A DNA stretch of 64,000 nucleotides from Bacillota bacterium. GTDB taxonomy: Bacteria > Bacillota > Sulfobacillia > JABLXB01. Made by a program: the position numbers and the translations under genes. Below the pieces are notes generated by a model that had not been told where the DNA came from, did not search any database, and saw only the letters and a program-made list of their open reading frames with translations. This document shows positions 25,208 through 33,127 of the stretch, piece by piece. Each line of letters begins with the position of its first letter. Position 1 is the first letter of the stretch. The stretch lies in the NCBI GenBank assembly GCA_013178305.1, contig JABLXB010000007.1, positions 219,562 to 283,561 on the forward strand, in the 5' to 3' direction.

Positions 25208-26593
25208 ATGAGGTTCCTGAAGAGGAGACTGGCACCGGTCGTCCTGATCGCATTCTTAATTTGCACGGTGATGGCGGGCCCCGCGGCCGCGGAACCGGAG
25301 GTGCGCCTCACCACGTATTTCACGCTGAGCACTGAAGACCAGTTCTACCTGGTCCCGGTCGAGCTTTCCGTGCCGCAGACGGCCCGTCGGGCCGAGAAAG
25401 CGCTCGAACTGCTGATCTCAGGGCCACCCGCCGGCGGTCCGCTGTACGGACTCCTGCCGAAGAACACACGCCTCCTGGGCTACAGGCTCGAAAACGGCAC
25501 GGCCTATGTCGACTTCAGCCGCGAGATAATGGAGGCGAACGTGGGCTCCTCCGGCGAGGCGCTGCTGATCGACTCTATCGTGCTCACGCTCGCAGAGTTC
25601 CCTGGTGTGAAGCGCGTGCAGATCCTCGTCGAGGGCAAGCAGCCGGGGTCAATCGGCGGCCACATCGAGATCACCGGCCCCATTTCCACGGAAAACGCAT
25701 ATCAGAGGTCCAGGTTCATGGGGTTCGCCGACGCCGCAGGTCACTGGGCCGAGGGTGAGATCACCGCTTTGTACGCCGCGGGGATCCTGGCGGGTTTCCC
25801 CGGGGGCGGGTTCCGTCCCGAGGACACGGTGACGAGGGCGCAGTTCGTGAAGATGGCAGTGAAGGCGGCGGGGATCGAGGAACCGCGGGGCGGGGCCGCG
25901 CCGGGGGGCGCCTCAGGCGTGATGGTGGGATTCACGGATGTGCCCGCCGGCGCGTGGTACTGGTCGTACCTCGAGGCGTCCGTGGGCCACGGGATAGTGG
26001 TTCCCGGCGACTACGGCGGGGTTTTCGGGGCCGACACGCCGATCACCAGGCGTGAGGTAGCGATAATGCTGGTACGCGCCAGAGAGCTCGAGCAGCAGGC
26101 TGCGGACCGGCGCGGCGCTTCCCTGCCGTTCGCGGATACCACATCGCAGCCGGACTGGGCCAAGGGGTACCTCGCCGTGGCCCTGGAACAGGGCCTGATC
26201 AAAGGGTATCCCGGTGGCACGTTCAGGCCTTATGGACACCTGACCCGCGCCGAGGCGGCCGCCGTCATAAGCAGATTCATGGGGCTTGGCGGGCCAAACG
26301 TATTCTTGTTGGCTCCCGCTGGCGGCTCGCGCGTCAAGGACAGGGTGTTGGTCTTCGGTGTGGCGCGCGTCTTCGAGGCGGCTATGGAGGTGCGTCTGAA
26401 GGACGGCGACAGGGTAGTTAGACAGGTCTTCACGACTGCCACAGAGGGTGCGCCCGGGTGGGGTGCGTACGCGGCCATCCTCAACATCCCATCCGGGGCG
26501 TCCGGCACCTTGACAGTCGAAGCGTTGACGCACAGCCCCAAAGACGGCTCGGAGCAGGATGTAATCTCCCGGCAGGTCAGCGTCGAGCGTTGA
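25208..26593 (+). CDS. Surface protein: GerMN + three SLH repeats + Gmad2 domain
   Basis: 461 residues. Signal peptide (KRRLAPVVLIAFLICTVMAGPAAA), then a GerMN (Germane) domain (about 30-150: PAGGPLYGLLPKNTRLLGY, AYVDFSREI, VKRVQILVEG), three SLH modules (about 164-215, 235-290, 305-355; e.g. GFPGGGFRPEDTVTRAQF and GYPGGTFRPYGHLTRAEAA), and a C-terminal Gmad2-type Ig-like domain (about 365-461). SLH modules bind secondary wall polymers, so the protein should sit in the S-layer. GerMN and Gmad2 occur in spore germination and envelope proteins. ATG 25208 with GAGGGGGG upstream. A related GerMN-SLH protein is at 36540. Confidence 0.88.
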   Translation: MRFLKRRLAPVVLIAFLICTVMAGPAAAEPEVRLTTYFTLSTEDQFYLVPVELSVPQTARRAEKALELLISGPPAGGPLYGLLPKNTRLLGYRLENGTAYVDFSREIMEANVGSSGEALLIDSIVLTLAEFPGVKRVQILVEGKQPGSIGGHIEITGPISTENAYQRSRFMGFADAAGHWAEGEITALYAAGILAGFPGGGFRPEDTVTRAQFVKMAVKAAGIEEPRGGAAPGGASGVMVGFTDVPAGAWYWSYLEASVGHGIVVPGDYGGVFGADTPITRREVAIMLVRARELEQQAADRRGASLPFADTTSQPDWAKGYLAVALEQGLIKGYPGGTFRPYGHLTRAEAAAVISRFMGLGGPNVFLLAPAGGSRVKDRVLVFGVARVFEAAMEVRLKDGDRVVRQVFTTATEGAPGWGAYAAILNIPSGASGTLTVEALTHSPKDGSEQDVISRQVSVER

Positions 26594-26648
26594 GCGCTTC
26601 CGGCTAAACGGCCGGCCGGCCCGCAGGCCGCCTGGCCGGCGCCAGGCT

Positions 26649-26682
26649 AACCGCCCCCGTGAACATCCCCGGGGGCGGTTTT
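26649..26682 (+). terminator. Rho-independent terminator after the GerMN-SLH gene
   Basis: An 11-bp stem (AACCGCCCCCG at 26649-26659 with CGGGGGCGGTT at 26670-26680) and a 10-base loop, ending in TTTT. Lies 56 bases after the stop. Confidence 0.8.
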
Positions 26683-26816
26683 CGCTTCCGGGAGGATTTG
26701 CCTGCAGGGGCGTTGAACGGGAGATAACCATCTGAGCGGCCGGCCACGCGCCGGCCGCGTGCTCCACGTTTCTGGACAGACAACAGTCATTAGACCGGGC
26801 TACGGGGGGTAGGGAT

Positions 26817-28244
26817 TTGTCGGCCAAAGGGTACGCAAAGGTAACCGGCACAGTGGTTTCCGAACTCAGGCGGATCTGCGGGGACCGCAACGTCATATTC
26901 GGCGACGAGCAGGGGCTCGTTCCGTACGCCAGCGACGAATCGGGCAAGGAGTATTTCGCCATGCCGGAGGTGGTAGTAAAGCCGCAGGATGCCCAGGAGG
27001 TCGCCGCAGTGCTGAGACTGGCAAACGAGGAGCTGGTGCCGGTAACCCCCAGGGGCGCTGGCAGCGGGCTGGCCGGCGGAGCGATCCCGCTCTACGGGGG
27101 GATCGTGCTCTCCACAGAGCGGATGCAGCGGGTACTTGAGATCGATTCCGCAAACATGGTCGCAGTGGTGGAGCCGGGGGTAATCACAAACGACCTGTGC
27201 AAGATGGTCACGGAGAAGGACCTGTACTACGCCGGATACCCGATGAGCCTCGAAACCTCCACCATCGGCGGCAACGTCGCGTGCAACGCCGGCGGCGGCA
27301 CCGTGATCAAATACGGGAACACCGGCCACCACGTTCTCGGCCTGGAGATAGCGCTGCCATCGGGCGAGGTGCTCGATCTCGGCGGCAAGCGACGAAAGGA
27401 CGCCAACGGTTACAACCTCGTTCAGACTGTCGTGGGCTCCGAGGGCACCCTGGCGGTCATCACGAGGGTCATCCTCAACCTGCTTCCAGCGCCGGGCCCG
27501 AGAGCGAGCCTGCTCGCCGCGTTCTCCACGGTAGGCGATGCGGCCTCCTCGGTGTCCCAGATTATCACGGCCCTCAGGAATCTGCCCGTGTCGATCGAGT
27601 TCATGGACAGGGCTACCGTCGACGCGGTCTCCAGGTTCCTGAACGACAGGCTTCCCTCCCAGGACGAGACCGAGGCGTACCTCCTCGTGCAGGTCGAGGG
27701 CGCCACGGAGGCCGAGATGGAGAGTATGTACGAGACCGCCGGTGAGACGGCGTTCAACGCGCAGGCCATCGAGGTGTTCATTATGGACGACCGGCCGAAG
27801 GTCGAGCGCGTGTGGAAGTTCAGGCAGAGTGCGCTGGAGGGACTCAGGGCGATAGACCCGACGCTCCACAGCGAGGAGGTCGTCGTGCCCACGTCATTCG
27901 TCCCTCAGGTCTGCGGGAATATTAGAAAGATATGCGCCAGGGAGAAGGTAGTCTGCGGCGTTCACGGCCACATAGGTGACGGCAACCTTCACCTGGGGAT
28001 TATCCGCCCGGAGCATCTCAGCCCCGAGCAGTGGAAGGAGAAACGCCGCGCGATCATGGCCGAGATCTACGAGTCCACGAAGGAGTACGGCGGGGCCATC
28101 AGCGGTGAGCACGGCGTTGGTTTTGTCCGGCTTGAGTTCGAGAAGATGATGAAGAAGCCGGCCGAGTTCGATCTCATGAGGCGGCTGAAGGCGGCCTTCG
28201 ACCCGAACGGTATCCTGAACCCGGGGAAGGTGTTCCCGGAGTAG
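26817..28244 (+). CDS. FAD-binding oxidoreductase, GlcD / D-lactate dehydrogenase family
   Basis: 475 residues: FAD_binding_4 domain (PRGAGSGLAGGAIP, TIGGNVACNAGGG, NGYNLVQTVVGSEGTLAVIT) and FAD-oxidase C domain (GDGNLHLGI, SGEHGVGF, AAFDPNGILNPGK). The family oxidises 2-hydroxy acids such as glycolate or D-lactate. The substrate cannot be told from sequence. No glcE/glcF or lactate-utilisation partner is adjacent, so the electron acceptor is unknown. TTG 26817 follows a G-rich ribosome site. Confidence 0.9.
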   Translation: MSAKGYAKVTGTVVSELRRICGDRNVIFGDEQGLVPYASDESGKEYFAMPEVVVKPQDAQEVAAVLRLANEELVPVTPRGAGSGLAGGAIPLYGGIVLSTERMQRVLEIDSANMVAVVEPGVITNDLCKMVTEKDLYYAGYPMSLETSTIGGNVACNAGGGTVIKYGNTGHHVLGLEIALPSGEVLDLGGKRRKDANGYNLVQTVVGSEGTLAVITRVILNLLPAPGPRASLLAAFSTVGDAASSVSQIITALRNLPVSIEFMDRATVDAVSRFLNDRLPSQDETEAYLLVQVEGATEAEMESMYETAGETAFNAQAIEVFIMDDRPKVERVWKFRQSALEGLRAIDPTLHSEEVVVPTSFVPQVCGNIRKICAREKVVCGVHGHIGDGNLHLGIIRPEHLSPEQWKEKRRAIMAEIYESTKEYGGAISGEHGVGFVRLEFEKMMKKPAEFDLMRRLKAAFDPNGILNPGKVFPE

Positions 28245-28268
28245 AAGAGCCCAGGACAGATCGTTTGA

Positions 28269-29243
28269 CTACCGCCGCGGCCTCGAGTGACCGAAGTACA
28301 CCAGCCGTGGAACCGGGGGCCGCGCGAGCGCCAGGATGAGGCCACAGAGCAGCAGAATGACCGAAAGCAGGCCGAACCTTACGCTGAAGTGCTGCAGGCG
28401 GGCCGCCCAGGCGTACAGCGCCGGGGCACCAGCAGGGGCTGCAGCCGGCGGGATGGGCGCGAAGACCGGCGCCAGCCTGGCCATTGCGGGCCACGCCGGT
28501 CCCATGATCAGCAACGTGCACGCGGCCGCCAGCACGGCGTGCAGGAACCTCGCGAACACGTAGGTCCCCATTCGAATGTCTGTCCCCTGAGTCACCGCCG
28601 CCACCTGCGCGTGGACTGATAGGCCGCTCCAGGCGATTACCGCGCTTGCCGCCATCACTCGGTCGACCATGGGGACAGCCGCCTGGCTCGCCGCCTGCGT
28701 CCCCATCGTTATCTCGAACACCCCCTTGACCAGCGAAGGAACGACGGCTGCGTTCCATTTCAGCGGCGCGAGGGCTAACGCGAGCGCGGCGGAGATGGTG
28801 TCCACGGCGCCTACTATGCTCAGGATGCGGATTATTACGGAGAAGAGTATTATGAAGCCGCCTATGAGCAGGAGCGAGTTGATGGAGTCCCTGATGGCGT
28901 CGCCCATGATCTTCCCGAATGGCCTGCCGTCCTTTTTCCTGGCGCCGCTCATCACGTGGAACGCCCGCAGCAATATGTTGCCCCTGTACGGCGACTCCAG
29001 CGGCCGGCTGACGTCGTGGCCCCGACCGAAAATGCCGAGGAGCAGGCCGACCATTATTACTGACACGTAGTGCGCGGCCACTATGATGAACCCTACGGAG
29101 ATGTCGTTGAACATCCCGACGGCTACAGCTCCCGTCATGAACAGGGGATCTCCGATGTTAACACGGTTAAATATATTGCCATGGAGGCCATACCTACCGA
29201 CACTGACTACCGCTGAGTGGGGGCCGGTCCTGCCGGCTGGCAT
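28269..29243 (-). pseudogene. ylbJ: 5'-truncated YlbJ-like sporulation integral membrane protein
   Basis: From about residue 29 the product resembles YlbJ (nucleoside-recognition/Gate family): IGDPLFMTGAVAVGMF, IIVAAHY, then LLLIGGFIILFSVIIRIL, KGVFEITMGT, and further hydrophobic segments. YlbJ is a membrane protein needed for spore development. Full-length homologues carry about 110 more N-terminal residues with further membrane helices. Here the similarity stops near 29160, and the upstream codons (GRYGLHGNIF and before) are unlike the family and lie in structured-looking DNA. The ATG at 29243 has no ribosome site. Probably a remnant, caused by insertion or deletion; an assembly join is an alternative. 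Confidence 0.65.
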
Positions 29244-29480
29244 CCGTTTACCCGCGACGGATCAGGGTCCTCCGAGCTTTTCAGCATCATCGGCGCTTTT
29301 ACGGATTCCCCTGCGTGTCCTCATCGGTTTCTCACCGAGACCACGCTGCCCCACATTACTCAGTGAAGTTAGAGGGTCGGGTTTGCACCCGGTCCATCGT
29401 GGTTGGCAGGCTCAGTCTGACCGGCGGAGGCTAGAGCTACCCATGCGTTGCCATGCCGCCGGTGTCATCTTAGCATGAGC
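29165..29480 (-). other. Structured non-coding sequence fused to the truncated ylbJ
   Basis: No convincing protein frame crosses this stretch. On the minus strand it holds short hairpins closed by GNRA-like loops: CGGGT-GCAA-ACCCG at 29392-29379 and TCGGT-GAGAA-ACCGA at 29338-29324. Runs such as TAAACGGA and GGTAGGTATGGCC recall group II intron domain I. No domain V hairpin or intron 5' end was found, so the identity is open. The remaining gap to 29654 shows nothing recognisable. Confidence 0.3.
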
Positions 29481-29654
29481 GGTTCCACGATGGCTACTGG
29501 TTGGCGGGGGCGGACCGCCTTAGGGCCGGTCCCGGGGAACGGGCAGGGGAAAGCGGTCGTCAGTCAAATACTACCATGCAGGAATGGGTTCAGCCCGGTC
29601 CCAGGTTGGAATCTCCACCGCCGAACGCCTCAAGGAAATCGAGGAGTTGAGGAC

Positions 29655-29975
29655 ATGGCTGCTCAGCAAACCCAAAAGCTGATCTGTGAGATCGCCGGGA
29701 AATACGCAGAGGTGCTGCGACGTAAGATACGGCTATCCCGTCTCTACGTATGTGGCTCTTACGTAACTGGCGAACACGACGATGATAGTGACATTGACAT
29801 TGCGGTGGTAGCTGACGGCTTGACCGGCGACGTCATCGAGGACACCTTCACTCTTATGAAGCTGCGTCGCGAGGTGGATATGCGCATAAAACCGCATCCG
29901 TTCTTGACATCCGAGTTCACAGAGGAGAACCCGTTGGCGCGTGAAGCAATGCGCACGGGGATACGGATAGTCTGA
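29655..29975 (+). CDS. MNT-type nucleotidyltransferase domain protein
   Basis: 106 residues with the minimal nucleotidyltransferase signature: GSYVTGEHDDDSDIDIAVV (G-S...D-x-D) and the third acidic residue in REVDMRI. Such proteins are usually the antitoxin/modifier half of HEPN-MNT pairs, adding AMP to the HEPN toxin. Start ATG 29655 with GAGGAG..GAGG upstream; the longer frame from 29448 is not supported. No HEPN gene follows; a second MNT protein does. Confidence 0.8.
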   Translation: MAAQQTQKLICEIAGKYAEVLRRKIRLSRLYVCGSYVTGEHDDDSDIDIAVVADGLTGDVIEDTFTLMKLRREVDMRIKPHPFLTSEFTEENPLAREAMRTGIRIV

Positions 29976-30010
29976 TTCTTCGTTAGGCCGACGACGGAGG
30001 AGACAAGGCG

Positions 30011-30337
30011 ATGGCTCGAGTCGATGCTGTGACCGAGGCGCGTGCTCGTCGTGCGATTGAGGTCCTGTCGCGCAGTTCCAAGGTCGCCGCCGCGTATCTA
30101 TTTGGTTCGCACGTTGACGGGACTGTCCATCCATGGAGCGATATCGATCTGGCTGTATTCGTAGAGAACCTGGACACACTCGATCTTTGCGATCGGGCTC
30201 GTGTCGCCGCGAGAGTCCAGAAAGAGGCCGGGGATGAGGTAGACATTCACCTGCTGCCGGCTGAAGACCTCATGCAAGGAGATCCCGCAGGTTTTTCCGC
30301 CTGGGTTCTTACTCATGGCGTCAAGATACGGCTGTGA
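30011..30337 (+). CDS. Second MNT-type nucleotidyltransferase domain protein
   Basis: 108 residues: YLFGSHVDGTVHPWSDIDLAVF and EVDIHLL carry the three catalytic acids. It shares only the fold and motif with the preceding protein, so the two are not a recent duplication. ATG 30011 has GGAGGAGA upstream. It precedes a TIGR04076 gene. As an antitoxin it would need a HEPN toxin, which is absent nearby; a decayed HEPN-like fragment lies at 50102. Confidence 0.82.
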   Translation: MARVDAVTEARARRAIEVLSRSSKVAAAYLFGSHVDGTVHPWSDIDLAVFVENLDTLDLCDRARVAARVQKEAGDEVDIHLLPAEDLMQGDPAGFSAWVLTHGVKIRL

Positions 30338-30368
30338 CCACGTGTCTACCAAGCGGGAGGGTCGGATT

Positions 30369-30638
30369 GTGAACGACGTGAGAGTTGAGGTCGTCGAGGT
30401 CAAGGGGGACTGTTCGGCCGGCCTGAAGGTCGGCGACGGGTTCACGCTTCGTGATGGGGTCCTGATCGAGCCGAATGGGCCGCTGTGTGTTTACGCTGTT
30501 GCGGCCTTGAGCAACTACCTTACCAGCATCTCCTTCGAACGACCAGATTCAGGATGGATTACCGGGGTTGATAGACTCCAGTGCCCGGATCCCATGAACA
30601 CCGTTGCATTTCGAGTCATTCGTGTGAACCGCGAGTAA
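30369..30638 (+). CDS. TIGR04076 family protein
   Basis: 89 residues with the family layout: VRVEVVEVKGDCSAGLKVGD, then CVYAVAALSNYLTS, and a terminal RLQCPDPMNTVAFRV. The family is small, cysteine-containing and widespread in anaerobes; its function is unknown to me. GTG 30369 is the start (GGGAGGG eight bases upstream). A second, truncated copy of its last 38 codons lies at 58730-58846. Confidence 0.8.
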   Translation: MNDVRVEVVEVKGDCSAGLKVGDGFTLRDGVLIEPNGPLCVYAVAALSNYLTSISFERPDSGWITGVDRLQCPDPMNTVAFRVIRVNRE

Positions 30639-30681
30639 GATACCATCTGAGAGATTGCTTTCCTCCGGCAGGGGAGAGGGA

Positions 30682-30996
30682 TTGAACATAGGCACGCCCA
30701 AGATCTCGCCGGGCTTAGATGGGCTTGGCCTGACAGACAAGGGAGGGTGTCCTGAGAGGGAGGTTCGCGCTGTCATCTCCTTCGGCATTGCGAGTCCTGC
30801 CTTGGCGCCGTTGCTCTACTTCATGTATCTTTGCAGATTGCCCCGCAAAGGTTCGACAGCGATGCATGACATGGTTATCGCAGGGTCCATACTGCTCTTT
30901 CTTGGGCTGGCAAGCGGCTACATGGCTTCCCCCACGCTGAGGCGCTCTCTCGTCTGGCTTCCTGGGTTATTAACTGTGGACCTGACCGGCGCCTGA
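30682..30996 (+). CDS. Possible small membrane protein
   Basis: 104 codons from a TTG with GGGGAGAGGG just upstream. The product has two hydrophobic segments (FGIASPALAPLLYFMYLC and MVIAGSILLFLGLASGYM) separated by a basic loop with a RxPRKG stretch, a plausible two-helix hairpin. No family recognised, and coding status is uncertain. From 30997 to 31233 nothing is seen. Confidence 0.35.
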   Translation: MNIGTPKISPGLDGLGLTDKGGCPEREVRAVISFGIASPALAPLLYFMYLCRLPRKGSTAMHDMVIAGSILLFLGLASGYMASPTLRRSLVWLPGLLTVDLTGA

Positions 30997-31233
30997 GCAG
31001 TGTCTATCATACACACCAACAGTCCACGACTCGAATGCGCCTTCCTCCTTTCCCAAAATCTCACCAACGAAAGCGCCGGGCTTCGACATTTATGGGTCTA
31101 CCCACAACTAGTCTGGGTATTGAGGCTACCGTTGCTCCCAAGACACGCGCATCAGCCATCTCGTGGGGAGTGAGGGGTTACACTGCCCATATTATGTGTC
31201 TGGTGATTGATGTGGCAGGGCGAAGGGGCTGAC

Positions 31234-32484
31234 ATGAGGCGCGCAGGGTACGTCGTGGCTGCCTTAACGGGCCTAGCGGTCTTGTTTACGTGGGTATGCC
31301 TCCATTTCTCCGGTACACGCGACTCCTACAAGGCAGAGCCAGGTCGAGCTGTTGCAGGGGACTATCCGGGGGTTCGAGTCATCGAGGCTATACGATACGC
31401 TGGGGACTGGAGGGTCCAAGTGGGTGAGTTGAACGCGATCATTCTGGCGGAGAAGACCCCTGACAGTTGGGCCACCCTCATGGAGCGAGCCTTAGTGGTC
31501 GAGCCGTCAGACGCCGAACGGGGGAAGGCTGCTTCCGACAAGGATGCGGTCTGGATCGATTCAATTGTGGCGAATCGCATCGATCCCGGCATCTTGCGAA
31601 ACCTGTTGAAGGACGGTAAGTACCTCTACTTCTATGGCGAGGGCGCGACAACGCCTGCAGTGGCAGAGAGCATAGGCCTGGACCTACCGTTCCGAGAGGA
31701 GTGCGATGCGCGGTACCAACAGATCGGCTGGGGTGTGAGAATGGTACATTCACCGAACGTATACCACACCAGCGCGGTCTTTTCTCTGACGGAGCCGGAT
31801 GCAACCGAGACTCTATCAGCAATGGTGCAGCAGACATCCATAGTCTTGTCCGAGTACGGAAAGGATCCGAACAGCGCAGGCAGTGACATGGATTCAGACT
31901 GGCCCCTGGAACACAGCGCTTGTTACATGTGGGACTTCGGTCCCTGTGGAAGGTTTACCCTTGTCAAGAGGATCTACCACGATCACTCCGAAGCCGATTC
32001 CAGCGCAGACTACTGGATTACGGAGGACAACTGTATAACAAGCGCGGGCTATGCGGTATGTGGAACCCGCTGGGAGGTAAAGCGTCTCCATATTGAAGAC
32101 GCGGTGGATCCCGGCGCTGATGCCTGGAGTAGGAGGATTGGGGCGACCGATCCCCAGAGTGCCGGAGAGTCCTCCGTGGCCATGGTACCCGCTGGCGGTG
32201 GGTTCTCAACACGTCCAGGTTGGTGTTTTCCCACCTATGGGACATCCGTAATCAACAAGAGCAGTCTGCCGGATTCGGGCCGGTGGGCGGTCTCCTACCG
32301 GCTGGGCTCGCAGGCGGCAAGGGGCATTCATCTCACTTGTCCAGGCGTCGAGGCAGTGGAGAAGCCGGAGTGCGGCGGATTCGGTCACAGGCTGCGGTTC
32401 ACGGTCGGTTTCACCATGTTCGGACTGCTCCATCGCGAATACTCGAGTTTCCTGGATACGACTCTCTCTTGTGCAGGGGGATAG
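31234..32484 (+). CDS. Secreted or membrane-anchored protein, unknown
   Basis: 416 residues with an N-terminal signal/anchor helix (GYVVAALTGLAVLFTWVCL) and no further membrane segments. The mature part is acidic with scattered cysteines (several in CYMWDFGPCG and DNCITSAGYAVCG), suggesting disulfides. No known domain was recognised. ATG 31234 is chosen because GGGCGAAGGGG precedes it. Start of the exported-protein island; the next gene follows within 5 bases. Confidence 0.6.
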   Translation: MRRAGYVVAALTGLAVLFTWVCLHFSGTRDSYKAEPGRAVAGDYPGVRVIEAIRYAGDWRVQVGELNAIILAEKTPDSWATLMERALVVEPSDAERGKAASDKDAVWIDSIVANRIDPGILRNLLKDGKYLYFYGEGATTPAVAESIGLDLPFREECDARYQQIGWGVRMVHSPNVYHTSAVFSLTEPDATETLSAMVQQTSIVLSEYGKDPNSAGSDMDSDWPLEHSACYMWDFGPCGRFTLVKRIYHDHSEADSSADYWITEDNCITSAGYAVCGTRWEVKRLHIEDAVDPGADAWSRRIGATDPQSAGESSVAMVPAGGGFSTRPGWCFPTYGTSVINKSSLPDSGRWAVSYRLGSQAARGIHLTCPGVEAVEKPECGGFGHRLRFTVGFTMFGLLHREYSSFLDTTLSCAGG

Positions 32485-32488
32485 CGAA

Positions 32489-32923
32489 ATGCGACTCAAG
32501 CCGCGTGGGGTACGAACAGTAGTCTTCGGCGTGGCTCTTGTTGCCGGCGTGTTGTTGGGCACGCTCGGTTTTCGCGATACAGCAGGTGTGTATCTTAACC
32601 AAGGCCTCGCGCCCGTTCCCGTCTACCCGAGGAACGAAAACGGCCAGACGTATGGTTCTGCGGCGTACGCCACTTCTCCGGACACAGAGCCGGATTTAAT
32701 CGCGGCACCTGGCGTGGATGGTACTCTGGGGTATGTGCGGAAGGTGGACCTAGACGGACCACCCCCGAAGACGCCGGACGAATCTCTAGCCCCACAGCGC
32801 CGAGCGGGGGGCAGCATTCGCGTTCGCTACATTCCCCTCTATGCCGTTGATGGCGAGACTGTCATTGGCGTGTTTAAGATTACCACCGGACAAGGGATGG
32901 AGCTTTCAGCAGGAGCCGACTAG
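32489..32923 (+). CDS. Small exported protein with ENGQTYGSA motif
   Basis: 144 residues: signal anchor (VVFGVALVAGVLLGTLGF), then NENGQTYGSAAYA, PDLIAAPGVDGTLGYVR and a terminal IPLYAVDGETVIGVFKI. I recall similar combinations in exported proteins of Bacillota without known function. ATG 32489 has AGGGGGAT upstream and overlaps the previous unit closely, so it is probably co-transcribed with 31234. The 200 bases after it contain only a short UUCG-type hairpin near 33055. Confidence 0.6.
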   Translation: MRLKPRGVRTVVFGVALVAGVLLGTLGFRDTAGVYLNQGLAPVPVYPRNENGQTYGSAAYATSPDTEPDLIAAPGVDGTLGYVRKVDLDGPPPKTPDESLAPQRRAGGSIRVRYIPLYAVDGETVIGVFKITTGQGMELSAGAD

Positions 32924-33127
32924 TCACCCGAGATCCCTGGCCAAGGACTAGGCATCCGCACGAGCGTCAGATTCCAGTCCCTAACGTCCATCGGCGCCTC
33001 CGCCTACGTCTCGGATCAGACGGACGTCGGGTTGAAGGATCCGGTGGGCGGCAACCCGGCTTCGCCGGGCCGGCCCTGGTTGGCGGGCCTGCTTCGCTGA
33101 CTCCCACATGATAGAGGTGGGGAACGG

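Noticed and set aside
26790..27869. 359-codon minus-strand frame opposite the FAD oxidase
   Set aside because: The plus strand has full FAD-binding motifs. This is a mirror frame.
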